Assembly: GCA_015179125.1 (NCBI GenBank)
Contig: WHVA01000472.1
Span: 1 to 64,000 of the forward strand
Direction of reading: 5' to 3'
From: Gautieria morchelliformis
Lineage: Eukaryota; Basidiomycota; Agaricomycetes; Gomphales; Gomphaceae
Length of the DNA: 64,000 nucleotides
The position numbers were made by a program, and so were the translations under genes. The stretch's first letter is position 1. Every line of letters starts with the position of its first letter. Of this stretch, positions 32,701-41,091 are shown one piece after another. Below the pieces are notes generated by a model, which was given only the letters and a program-made list of their open reading frames with translations, was not told the origin of the DNA and made no database searches.

Positions 32701-34591
32701 TCTTGTTCATATCCCTGGCGCTCCCAGTAAATGTAGCAGGCAAGATGACCTTTTGTCCCAAGTTAGCTGGATTGGCCTGATTGTCCTCAGGTCCAAATGT
32801 ATCAATCATCTGATTGTAGACCTCAGCTCGCAGCTCATGTTGATGGTATTTGATCCAATTTAGCTTCTGCTGTTCAGTCGCTGCCCAAGCATCCACAATG
32901 TATTGCTGAAAGAGCTTGCCAGCCAGGAAGAGAGTTTCAGCTTCACCCTCCCTTGGAAAAAGACGATAACGATAGTATTTTGACATGGTCACACGCCTGT
33001 CACTTGAAGGGTCCTCCTCCTCCTCCCCCTCCTGGCCTTGTCGTGGAAGAGCTTGGTCTATCCGTGGAATGTCCCAATCCCAGCCTGATTCACCTCTGGG
33101 AAAGAGAAGGACATAGTGTAGTGGTGCATACAAAGCATGTTCGGCCTGAATTCGTCGCAGTTCTCCACCTCTAAGCTGAATGACAATGTCTCTAGTGCCT
33201 CCAGGCACACCTTCTCCAGGGAGCACAATGGCAATCTCATCCGCTGTAGGAATATTATATCTTCTCTGGTCTGTATGTGCTCTGTAGGTGAGTCTGGCCT
33301 CCACAGTCAACCTATCTGGCTGGTTCCTAAGCCTTTCCATCGCCTGCTGATAGATTGGAACCAATGGATTGTGAGCCTGCATCATTTCCTGGAGGTCACT
33401 TAAAACATCTGAATCCAAAGGATCAAAACTGTTATTGGCCTCCCTACGTCGCAAAGCCTCTGCTGGATCATAAAAGTAGAGCTGCGCATAGCTGGGTGGC
33501 CTATCCTGACCCTGAGTAGGAAGAAGAGCGCCATGAATATGATAGAGGCCTCCCTGAATTTTGAAGACATATGGCCCAGGTCTATTCACAACATTTTCAT
33601 CTATGTTCACTCCCACAGAGACAAATGCCAGTGCAGCATTATAGTTCCGAATCTTTTCCCTAAACTGTTTTCCACGCCTGTCTTGGCTGGCCAAAAGAGT
33701 CTTTAGTGGTTCTGGAGGTTCCATCAACAATTCAAGGTGTATCTGGCCCTTTGAGCAACATATACCAAATTTGGGCTCAGCAATGGTAGAGTCGGCCAGA
33801 CGCTCTGCCTTCCAATGCCATGCTTTACATTTTGGACATTTGTCATCCATAGCACCAAGGTCATGAGGTGCAATCTGTTGTTCAATCAAAGGGCGACGTG
33901 CTAGTGGAAGGTTTCTTAAAGGCATTGGTGGAGGCGGTGGAAGTGGAGGGGGCTGAGGAGCAGCAGGTGGATGCAGAGGGTGTGGAGGCACAGGGGGCAC
34001 AGGGGCAACAGGAGGCACAGGTTGTTGTGGAGCAGGCTGATGAGGCAGTGGAAGTGGAGGGGCCCGAGGATGAGCAGGTGGATGTGGAGGCTGTGGAAGC
34101 ACAGGTCGTTGTGGTGCAGGCTGCTGTTGGAGTGGCATTTGATCTGGGAGAGGTTCAGGGTTTGGATTCAATGCCTGAGCACGTCGTCGTGGCCGTCCTC
34201 GTTGTGGCAGAGGCATAGGATTGAGATTAGCAGCCTGGGCCCGCAACAGAGCTACAGCTGCAGAGCCTATAGGGACAGGAGGAGGAGGTGCTGCCTGGGC
34301 CTGTCTTTGACGCACAGGTGCAAGAGGCATATCAGCTAACTGTTCTTGTATGGCACGTACAGCATCCCGAGGACTTAGATCAGGTGGAATGGCATTTGAA
34401 GGTCCAGCCACAGGAGGCCAAGGAATTGCATTGTCCTGAGGGAGTAGAGGTCGAGGAAATGGCTGAGGAGGTGGAGGGTCAGGATTTCGAAGACGTTCTT
34501 GAGCTGCAGCAAGAACCCTCTCCCGACGACGCACAGAAGGGGACGTCATTGGCAACCGACGCTGACGCTCCAGAGCATGCTCCTCCTGCAT
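29708..34591 (-). CDS. Helitron Rep-helicase, full length
   Basis: A single 1627-residue frame. The first 270 residues are Pro/Gln-rich with a CPKCKAWHW zinc-like motif. The Rep domain (about 330-880) has the HUH motif GLPHMHLLIW near residue 717 and the two-tyrosine motif KYIHKYMYKG near 854. The PIF1-like helicase (about 1170-1627) has Walker A GPGGTGKT near 1197, Walker B LIIWDEVPMQ, GGDFQQTLPVVP and the C-terminal INKSQGQSLGTVG...VAVSRGT. It would nick at element ends through covalent tyrosine-DNA links and unwind DNA 5' to 3' for rolling-circle transposition. The first ATG (34591) may not be the real start: the conserved NLREPSTPER block lies in the same open frame just upstream, so initiation further up or on a spliced exon is likely. 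Confidence 0.95.
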   Translation of the reverse strand: MQEEHALERQRRLPMTSPSVRRRERVLAAAQERLRNPDPPPPQPFPRPLLPQDNAIPWPPVAGPSNAIPPDLSPRDAVRAIQEQLADMPLAPVRQRQAQAAPPPPVPIGSAAVALLRAQAANLNPMPLPQRGRPRRRAQALNPNPEPLPDQMPLQQQPAPQRPVLPQPPHPPAHPRAPPLPLPHQPAPQQPVPPVAPVPPVPPHPLHPPAAPQPPPLPPPPPMPLRNLPLARRPLIEQQIAPHDLGAMDDKCPKCKAWHWKAERLADSTIAEPKFGICCSKGQIHLELLMEPPEPLKTLLASQDRRGKQFREKIRNYNAALAFVSVGVNIDENVVNRPGPYVFKIQGGLYHIHGALLPTQGQDRPPSYAQLYFYDPAEALRRREANNSFDPLDSDVLSDLQEMMQAHNPLVPIYQQAMERLRNQPDRLTVEARLTYRAHTDQRRYNIPTADEIAIVLPGEGVPGGTRDIVIQLRGGELRRIQAEHALYAPLHYVLLFPRGESGWDWDIPRIDQALPRQGQEGEEEEDPSSDRRVTMSKYYRYRLFPREGEAETLFLAGKLFQQYIVDAWAATEQQKLNWIKYHQHELRAEVYNQMIDTFGPEDNQANPANLGQKVILPATFTGSARDMNKNFQNSMAITRKHGPADVFVTMTANPQWKEIKDALKPGQTPSDRPDLVARVFHLKKEQLIKHIMKDGILGRTVARVHVIEFQKRGLPHMHLLIWFKEEDKIRTPEAVDALVWAVFPDQQEHPRLYKLVCDLMTHGPCGQAGPRASCMTEGKCSKHFPKEFREVTSVTEDGYPQYRRPNDGRQHNVRGNIMDNRDVVPYCPTLLLEFECHINVEPTFNVRSIKYIHKYMYKGPDRTTMTINKERDEVKQYLDARYVSSHEGAWRLLEYKMHVQVPPVMALPVHLPGQHNVIFDPHIDPGMALQTAEDAKTILMAYFEANNRYPEARELLYVEFPEHYVWKKQAKRWQPRQRGFSLGRLHFASPASGERFFLRTLLTVVRGATSFEELRSFDGDLCPTYKAACLERGLLEDDSEWTQCLQEAAHIQTGFQLRRLFVTILLRCNPARPAQIWEEFQERICDDLEYQLQNRHGIHHPTNDQIYDFGLFLIDKIIRQGGKSLDEFPDMPQIMGHWEGLVGNRWIAEQRDYDPATELEKAATNIDKLNAEQRRVHDEILHSAINGEGLLFFVNGPGGTGKTFTWNTLAHSIRGRGLIVLCIASSGIAALLLIGGRTSHAMLKIPILIHEGSLCDIKRGSPLAELLKQVHLIIWDEVPMQHRHVVEAVDRTCRDVLERPDRPFGGITVAWGGDFQQTLPVVPRGNKEEIVGASIQRSPLWHHVKVLHLTQNMPVDPHDPQSEQFAQWLSDVGQGKDLPLDNSFTLPQHMICGPQVSDLIAAIYPNIGTGEALQDKYFLERAILCPRNMEMDEINAEVLNVFPGEERLYPSADSVKGNEDGNVYPVEYLNSLNMGGLPPSQLRLKPGVVLMLLQNIDLGRGLCNGTRLRLINMTNRVLFVRIISGPFSGETAFIPRITVTPTSDQLPFELQRRQFPVRLAFAMTINKSQGQSLGTVGIDLRYVVFSHGQLYVAVSRGTNWNRVHILLGEGNKTSNIVYKEVLLKPD

Positions 34592-34721
34592 ATCACGCTC
34601 TGGTGTAGAGGGTTCCCTTAGATTACAGTCAGTTTCAAATCAAGCCAAAATATATATATATAAAGGATACTCACATTTTCACAATGACTGTAGCTCACGA
34701 CCAACAATAGGGGATACCAGG

Positions 34722-35040
34722 GAGGCAGTCAATGTCCACCTAAACCGTCTAAATCCAATGTGTGCCACCAAACCAATCCCAGTTCACAGACCACACTGGC
34801 TAACAGAGTTGTAACTCTAGCCAGAATCAAACTGCAATGCAAGCTCCCAGTGCACAATCCAACCAACCAAACACCCAACCAAACAAATCCACTACAGATA
34901 CCAGCAAGATGGTCAATGTCCACTTAAACCGCCTAACTCCAATGTGCACCACCAAACCAATCCTAGTCCACAGACCACACTGGAGTTGTAACTCTGGCCA
35001 GAATCAAACTGCAATGCAGTAGAGTATGCCAGTCCACGAT
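34722..35040 (-). repeat. Imperfect direct duplication in the Helitron B leader
   Basis: A block containing GTCAATGTCCAC, AACC-CCTAA, ACCACCAAACCAATCC, CACAGACCACACTGG and GTTGTAACTCT-GCCAGAATC occurs at about 34728-34840 and again at about 34911-35020 (plus-strand reading). Confidence 0.8.
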
Positions 35041-35399
35041 ACAACCAACTGACCACACGAACTGCTCTAGGAAGGTCAGAGATTAGCACAGCACAGAGCA
35101 CGCCAAAAACCAAGGAGAAAATCTAAAACAACAGCTTGAAAATCCAACATATGCATTGCAAAACCTTACCAAATAGCTGCAGGGCTTGACTGAAAGAAAT
35201 AGCAAATCAGTCAGGGACCAAGCCCAAATAGGCCCCAAAAAGGCAAAGTTCCATAAGAATAAGACCATACCTAAGGAATGACAGACTGAAGAACAAATCT
35301 GGGATAAAGAAGTCAAATTGTGGCTGAAAAAGCGATATAAAACAACAAAAAATACCAGAAGGAAACAACTATAATTACCAGAGGGATTGCAGATATATA

Positions 35400-36215
35400 A
35401 ATACTTAAAATAGCAAATACAGTAGCATAACACTCACCAGAATGGGGGAGCAATAGCCAGGTAGGATGGGCAGTAGTTACAGGACCAAAGTCAACTGCAA
35501 AGAGCCTAAAAAATGCCAAAAAAAGTGAAAATATAAGAAATAAAAACATAACAAAAATGAAGAAAGGCAGATACAGTAGCATAAAACTGACCTGCAATGG
35601 TAGACAGGAGGGAGGCAGTGAGAGGAGAAACCTGGGGTGAAAAAAGGTCAAAAAAAGCGAAAATAAAATGAAGAAATAACAATAATAAAAAAAGGCCAAA
35701 AAAGCGAAAATTAATGGAAAAGAAGACACACCAGGGGCAGGGAAGGCAGCCAGGAATGGATGGAGGCAAGGAGAGGTGAAAAAAAGTCAAAAAAAGCGAA
35801 AATAAATGAAGAAATACCAATAATAAAAAAAGGCCAAAAAAGCGAAAATTAATGGAAAAGAAGACACACCAGGGGCAGGGACAGCAGCCAGGAATGGATG
35901 GAGGCAAGGAGAGGAGAAACCTGGGGTGAAAAAAAGTCAAAAAAAGCGAAAATAAATGAAGAAATAACAATAATAAAAAAAGGCCAAAAAAGCGAAAATT
36001 AATGGAAAAGAAGACACACCAGGGGCAGGGACGGCAGCCAGGAATGGATGGAGGCAAGGAGAGGAGAAACCTGGGGTGAAAAAAAGTCAAAAAAAGCGAA
36101 AATAAATGAAGAAATAACAATAATAAAAAAAGGCCAAAAAAGCGAAAATTAATGGAAAAGAAGACACACCAGGGCCAGGGATGACAGCCAGGAATGGATG
36201 GAGGCAAGGAGAGAC
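35400..36215 (-). repeat. Array of 140-150-bp exon-intron-like modules in the Helitron B leader
   Basis: Units start with GGAAAAGAAGACACACCAGG (plus reading) at about 35714, 35854, 36004 and 36154; more diverged units extend left to about 35400. On the minus strand each unit has a donor-like CTG|GTGTGT, an AT-rich T-tract stretch and an acceptor-like TTTTTTCACCCCAG before about 50 bp of Pro/Cys-rich coding-like sequence. The more diverged units carry GTGAGTGTTATGCT, the same donor as the array at 28841-29520. A stop-free 233-codon hydrophobic ORF arises from the array; I do not regard it as a gene. Confidence 0.85.
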
Positions 36216-36302
36216 AGGCAGGAGGCAGAGACAGCCCGTAGCAGACACAGAGGAGGCCAGTAGCAGACAGAGAGAGAGCAGGCTGCGCAGCTAGGAACGG
36301 CG

Positions 36303-36321
36303 CTCGCGGCTGCGCCGCTCG
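36303..36321 (-). repeat. Helitron subterminal GC motif
   Basis: This is the fourth location of the 19-bp CGAGCGGCGCAGCCGCGAG motif (minus strand), about 80 bp inside the family B 5' end. Confidence 0.8.
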
Positions 36322-36399
36322 CGTTCAAACTCAGCAAATTACGTAACATTATTACGTAAAACACCCACAACCACCCTTCCAGCAACTTTATACTATAGA

Positions 36400-36560
36400 C
36401 TAGGTGGATACCCGGGCTTCGCGCGGGGGTGCAAGTCAAACGCCTCGGTAAGGTCAAACACCTCGGTAAGGTCAAACACATCAGCAAGGTCAAACACCTT
36501 GGGTAAATCAAACTTGGGATAAGTCAAACACATTCGGATAAGAAAATTTCTTTCAGATAA
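36400..36560 (-). mobile_element. Orphan 3' end of a Helitron family A copy
   Basis: The minus strand shows three to four 18-bp units of the GTGTTTGACCTTACCGAG type, then a hairpin region (CCCCCGCGCGAAGCCCGGG) and TATCCACCTAG ending at 36400. This equals the family A 3' end at 28441-28561. The body of that element is missing: unrelated sequence (36561-36725) and a gypsy LTR follow. The left limit is exact; the right limit is approximate. Confidence 0.82.
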
Positions 36561-36725
36561 GTAAAACACATCTTATTGATTGAAGGTAGGTAATGTTATG
36601 ACCATGCTGCTCGACCAACTCTGGTACCTCCATGCCTCCTCTGGCTCTATTCCGCAACGTCCACACTTTGACCTTTTGATCCCCTTGTTCTTTACTATTC
36701 ACATACTTCCCCTTTTGACACTATT

Positions 36726-37175
36726 TGTAAGGGCAACCCTGGCTAGTCGTGGAGATAACACTACCACACAACTGACAAGGGGAAATCCAAAGTATGTATA
36801 AATGAACAGAGCATACAAGAGAGGGGTTTCTCACCTGACAAGGGGAAATCCAAAGAGAAAAGTCTAAGGACCCCCAATGTCAGCGAGCCCGTATTATACT
36901 ACGCTGCGCAGCCAGGGACAACGCTTGGCACCCGCCATCAACCCTGCATCCCCCTGACCCTTGATCGACCCTTGATGCCAGTCGCTTGATTTCCGACACT
37001 GTTCCTGGGCGGAAGTCGGAAATTGGAGTGGAACTGGCAAGGCGAACGGAACTGGTGGAAGTTCTCCCAGAAGCGGAATCGTTCCCGAAAGCGGATGCGG
37101 AGATGGAATCGGAACCGGAAGCGGAGTCGGAAATGGAGTCGGAACTGGGAATGGAAAACAGGGTGTCCCCTGACA
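36726..37175 (-). repeat. gypsy 3' LTR, 450 bp
   Basis: This LTR pairs with 42451-42930. It contains a GGAA-rich microsatellite-like stretch (about 37065-37150), and the end of the pol frame runs into it (stop at 36880). Confidence 0.93.
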
Positions 37176-40100
37176 TCACCCCCCCTCTAGCGTGCTGCGT
37201 CCTCGAAGCATGGGACACAAGGGATTGAAATGCCAGCGAGCGGATTCGGCGAGGGGCACCTGGATGTGTCCTGTAGAACTCCCGGAGTTTGTCAGGAGCG
37301 GAAACATATTGCTCCGGGACCCACGAATTCTCCTCGTACCCATACCCTTCCCATTTCACGAGGAATTGGAGTCGTCCTCGCACAAACCGGCTGTCCAGGA
37401 TCCGTTCTACCACGTAGTGCTCTTCCCCATCTACAATTTCTGGCGGAGGTGGCGGATGAGCCTTCCGACGTGGAATTGGGTCCTCAAGCATAGGGAGTAA
37501 CTTCACCACGTTAAAGACGGGGTGGAGGCGGGACATGGACATCGGAAGTCGGAGGCGGTATGCATTCCGTCCAACCCTCCGTGTCACTGTGAAGGGCCCA
37601 AGGTAGCGGTGGGCAAGCTTCTGCGAAGGGCGTGTGGTGCGGATGTCACTTGCATCTAGGTACACCTTGTCTCCAACTTGGTACTCTGGGGCAGGAACCC
37701 GGCGTCGGTTGTAGTACCTTGCCATGTCATCCTTGGCCTTCGCAAGGGCCGACTTGGCTTCCGAAAGGGTGGAGTCCATGCGGTCTCGGAACTCATTGAC
37801 CGTCTCGAGTCGGGAGTCAGCCTGGCGTGGTTCGAAGCCCATCCGCGGGTGTCGTCCGGAGTCAAGCATGAAGGGAGTCTGTTGCGTGGCGGAATGGACA
37901 TGGTTGTTGTATTGGAATTCCGCCAGCGGAAGTAACTCATCCCAGTCATCCTGCCTCTCATTGACAAAGAGGCGGAGATATTGCTCCAACTCCTGATTGA
38001 CCCGTTCCGTCTGTCCGTCACCCTGCGGATGGTACGCTGTGGTGGTAGCCAGCTTTATGCCGAGCAGGCGGTAGAGCTCCCGAGTCAGTTCTGCGACAAA
38101 CTGCGGACCTCGGTCGGAAACGACTTGCTTCGGGAGCCCATGCAACTTCCAGACATGTGCAAGGAACAGGCGGGCCGCTCCAAGGGCTGTGATCGTCGTG
38201 TGCGTCGGAATGAAGTGGGACACCTTGCTCACCGAATCCACGACGTTCATGATCGCGTCGTAGCCATGAGACTCTGGGAGTTCAACGATGAAGTCGACAC
38301 TGATGGTGTCCCAGCGGGATTCGGGAATCGGGAGCGGAACAAGTTCTCCGACGGGCGGACGTCGTTGCGCTTTGGTTCGGAGACAAAGGTCACACGTCTT
38401 CACGTACTGTCCGATGTAGCGGGACATCTGAGGCCACCAGTAATTCCGAGCCACTAACTCCAGGGTCTTCCACCTGCCAGCATGCCCAGCGACCCGTGTG
38501 TCATGGTGCTGGGACACGATGCGACGGCGGAGGTCCGCCCCACCCGGAACATAGACCTTGCCTCTGAAGTGGAGCAGTCCATCACGTTCCGACCATTCCG
38601 CTGCCCGTACAGACCGTGAGTGCCCCTTCCGGAGTTCCTCCACTGCCTTCACCACCGACTCCTCCTTCTCTCCATTCCGGTACTGCCTCCGGATATCCCG
38701 GAGCATTTCCGCTTCCGCCCTAACTGCAGTTACTCCTTCTAGGGCACGGATTGCAAAGAGACTTGGGCGGAGCAGTGTCATATCCGCGTTGTCTCCACTT
38801 CCGCTTCCGTGATCCGCGCGGCGGGATAGGGCATCGGGCTTGCCCATGGTGCGGCCGGGGCGGTGGTGGAGCATGAAGTCAAACCGGGACAGGTGTAGGG
38901 ACCACCGTGCTTGTCGTCGGTTCAGCTTCTTAGCCGTGCGGAAATACTCGAGGTTCTTGTGGTCTGTCCAGATCTCAAAAGGGCATAGAGCACCCTCGAG
39001 GAAGTGTCGCCACTCCTCCAGCGCTCGGATGATTGCCAGCATCTCCTTGTCATGGATCTCATAGTTCCGCTCGACCGGACTAAGGCTCTTAGAGAAGAAG
39101 GCAATCGGATGCCACCCCCCACCATCTTCCGATGACTGCTGTGACAAGACCGCTCCGGTAGCTGCGTCGGAAGAATCCGCCTCGACTCGATAAGGGCGAG
39201 AGTCATAGGGAAAGATCAGGACCGGGGCGGAAGTGATCAGCTCCTTGAGTTTGTCAAAGGAAGTCTGTTCCGGCTCTCCCCACCGCCATCCAACCTCCTT
39301 CTTGGTGAGGTCGAAGAGGGCACGGGCGTGGCAGGAGAAGTCCTTGATGAACCGCCGGTAGAAATTGACAAACCCAATGAAGGACTGGACCTCCTTCTTG
39401 TTTCGCGGCACGGGCCAATCCGATACACCGGAAACTTTGACTGGGTCCATTTCCACCTTTCCTTCCGACACAATCACCCCAAGATACTCTATCCGCGTCC
39501 GCTCAAATTCGCACTTTTCCGGCTTGAGACACAGGTTGTACTCCCGGAGCCGTTCCAGCACTCTCCGCACGACTTCCCGATGTTCGGACATTGTTTTCGT
39601 GAAAATGAGGATGTCATCGAGGTAGACGCAGACAACCCCTTCTGCTATCATGTCACGGAAAATGTCATTCATCATCGTCTGGAATGTGGCGGGACTGTTG
39701 GTGAGGCCAAAGAACATGACCTGTGGCTCAAAGAGTCCTCGATTGGTGCGGAATGCGGCCTTCCACTCGTCTCCCTCCCGGATCTGGACATTGTTGAAGC
39801 CCCAGCGGACATCCAGCTTAGTGAAGTACCTCGCCCTGCGGAGTTGTGTGATCAGTTTGGAAATGAGTGGAATGGGGTACCGGTTCTTGATCGTGATCGC
39901 ATTCAAGGCCCGGTAGTCCTGCACAAGTCTGAGCGAGCCATCCTTCTTCTTGATGAAGAACACCGGAGATGCCATGGGTGACTTGGAGGGGCGGATCCTC
40001 CCTGTACGGAGGTTTTCCGCAAGGAACGCATCGAGCTCTACCTGCTCCTTGGGTGACAGCGGGTAGACCTTGCAGTTGGTGGGCTTTGACCCAGGCTCCA

Positions 40101-41091
40101 ACTCGATGGCGTGGTCCCACAGCTTCCGTGGAGGCAGGGTATCAAACGACTCCTTGGAAAAGACGTCCTCGAACTCTCGCAGGTACTCCGGAATTTCCGC
40201 CTCTACTCTATCATGCCTCTTGGAGGCTTCAGCAAGGCGTTGCGAAATATTTCCGGTGGCGCGGATGTGTTCCGCTTCCGGCGGAAGGTTTACGTACAGC
40301 AAGCGCTCCCCTTCCGCCAGAATGTCTTCCGGGCCGAGTCGGATGACGTCGGAATCGGAATCGGAATCGGAAGTGGGATCCGGTTCAAATTCCGCTTCCG
40401 AGTCTTCTTCTGCAAGCAGTGGATGGGGGCCAGAACGACATGTCTGTATGAGCCGTTCGGTCTTCCGCTGCTCCTGGCGCTCCTTCCGCAGTTCCGACCT
40501 GCACATGTGACACTTGGCTGGACAGCGACTCATCAGTACCTTCCGAGTCTGCCAATTGATCTCCGGGTTGTGCTCCTGAAGCCAGGTAAACCCGAGGATG
40601 ATGTCCTGCTTCCCCAGGCTGGTGACTGCAAAGGAAGTGCGTTCTGAGTGTCCATCGTAGCGGAGAATTGTGTCTACTATCTCCGTGATGGACCCTGCCT
40701 CATTGGGGCTTCCGTCCACATTGAACACCGGGATTGCACGTTGCAACTTCCGCGTGGTCAGTCGGTTCCGTTCCACATAGTCCCGGTCCATAAACTGACC
40801 AGTGGCCCCGCAATCGACAAGGGCGGGTCCAGATTTGACTTCCGCCGTATCTGTCGTCTGGATCTCTACCTTAATGACTAGTGACTTGGGGCCAGGGGTG
40901 GCAGCAACAACATAGCGCTTCGGAAGGCGTCTCTCCCAAGGGCGGATGCGGGATGGATGGGGTGTCAGATTTGGTTTTTGTGTGACTTTATCCGGTGGGT
41001 CTGTACGAAGTGAGGGGAGTGGGGGCTTTTCATTCTCTACTTCAAGACAGGCAAACCGGTTATGTACAGGCAGCAGGGGCACACATCTCAC
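36880..41091 (-). CDS. gypsy Pol with chromodomain
   Basis: A 1403-codon frame. In order it has: an aspartic protease with DCGATGQF (about 93; DCG in place of DSG); a reverse transcriptase with KLDVRWGFNNVQI and YLDD (about 490); RNase H with EADSSDAATGAVLSQ and WTDHKNLEYF; an integrase with an HHCC zinc domain (H-AGHAGRWKT...CDLCLR) and a core SVDFIVELP, SDRGPQF, GQTERVNQELE; and a chromodomain near 1225-1285 (YVVERILDSR...FLVKWEGYGYEENSWVPE). The order places it in Ty3/gypsy, chromovirus branch. The chromodomain probably tethers integration to modified histones. The C-terminal 100 residues are Ser/Asp-rich and are encoded by the 3' LTR, so LTR repeat changes alter the protein end. No stop or frameshift is seen. 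Confidence 0.95.
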   Translation of the reverse strand: MRCVPLLPVHNRFACLEVENEKPPLPSLRTDPPDKVTQKPNLTPHPSRIRPWERRLPKRYVVAATPGPKSLVIKVEIQTTDTAEVKSGPALVDCGATGQFMDRDYVERNRLTTRKLQRAIPVFNVDGSPNEAGSITEIVDTILRYDGHSERTSFAVTSLGKQDIILGFTWLQEHNPEINWQTRKVLMSRCPAKCHMCRSELRKERQEQRKTERLIQTCRSGPHPLLAEEDSEAEFEPDPTSDSDSDSDVIRLGPEDILAEGERLLYVNLPPEAEHIRATGNISQRLAEASKRHDRVEAEIPEYLREFEDVFSKESFDTLPPRKLWDHAIELEPGSKPTNCKVYPLSPKEQVELDAFLAENLRTGRIRPSKSPMASPVFFIKKKDGSLRLVQDYRALNAITIKNRYPIPLISKLITQLRRARYFTKLDVRWGFNNVQIREGDEWKAAFRTNRGLFEPQVMFFGLTNSPATFQTMMNDIFRDMIAEGVVCVYLDDILIFTKTMSEHREVVRRVLERLREYNLCLKPEKCEFERTRIEYLGVIVSEGKVEMDPVKVSGVSDWPVPRNKKEVQSFIGFVNFYRRFIKDFSCHARALFDLTKKEVGWRWGEPEQTSFDKLKELITSAPVLIFPYDSRPYRVEADSSDAATGAVLSQQSSEDGGGWHPIAFFSKSLSPVERNYEIHDKEMLAIIRALEEWRHFLEGALCPFEIWTDHKNLEYFRTAKKLNRRQARWSLHLSRFDFMLHHRPGRTMGKPDALSRRADHGSGSGDNADMTLLRPSLFAIRALEGVTAVRAEAEMLRDIRRQYRNGEKEESVVKAVEELRKGHSRSVRAAEWSERDGLLHFRGKVYVPGGADLRRRIVSQHHDTRVAGHAGRWKTLELVARNYWWPQMSRYIGQYVKTCDLCLRTKAQRRPPVGELVPLPIPESRWDTISVDFIVELPESHGYDAIMNVVDSVSKVSHFIPTHTTITALGAARLFLAHVWKLHGLPKQVVSDRGPQFVAELTRELYRLLGIKLATTTAYHPQGDGQTERVNQELEQYLRLFVNERQDDWDELLPLAEFQYNNHVHSATQQTPFMLDSGRHPRMGFEPRQADSRLETVNEFRDRMDSTLSEAKSALAKAKDDMARYYNRRRVPAPEYQVGDKVYLDASDIRTTRPSQKLAHRYLGPFTVTRRVGRNAYRLRLPMSMSRLHPVFNVVKLLPMLEDPIPRRKAHPPPPPEIVDGEEHYVVERILDSRFVRGRLQFLVKWEGYGYEENSWVPEQYVSAPDKLREFYRTHPGAPRRIRSLAFQSLVSHASRTQHARGGVMSGDTLFSIPSSDSISDSASGSDSISASAFGNDSASGRTSTSSVRLASSTPISDFRPGTVSEIKRLASRVDQGSGGCRVDGGCQALSLAAQRSIIRAR

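Larger units (their letters stand above)
29580..36399 (-). mobile_element. Helitron family B, complete and possibly autonomous
   Basis: On the minus strand the element starts TCTATAGTATAAAG at 36399 (directly after a CTAG) and ends CTAG at 29583-29580, followed by T. A 3' hairpin (ACCC...GGGT around GGTGCGAAGCAT) precedes the end by about 10 bp. It has a long repetitive leader (34592-36399) and one uninterrupted Rep-helicase ORF of 1627 codons. The subterminal GC motif is at 36303-36321. Intact termini and an open reading frame suggest recent or current activity; I cannot test transcription or other copies. Confidence 0.9.

Noticed and set aside
33868..34339. Plus-strand frames opposite the Helitron Pro-rich region
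   Set aside because: They are antisense readings of the Pro/Gln-rich N-terminus of the Rep-helicase.
35506..36207. A 233-codon Phe/Leu-rich minus-strand frame
   Set aside because: Same reason: it is the stop-free reading of the leader module array of Helitron B, with no start or domain of its own.
36561..36725. Possible missing 5' exon of the patatin gene beyond the Helitron nest
   Set aside because: None of the frames shows a glycine-rich oxyanion loop or the GTSTGG-type serine motif.
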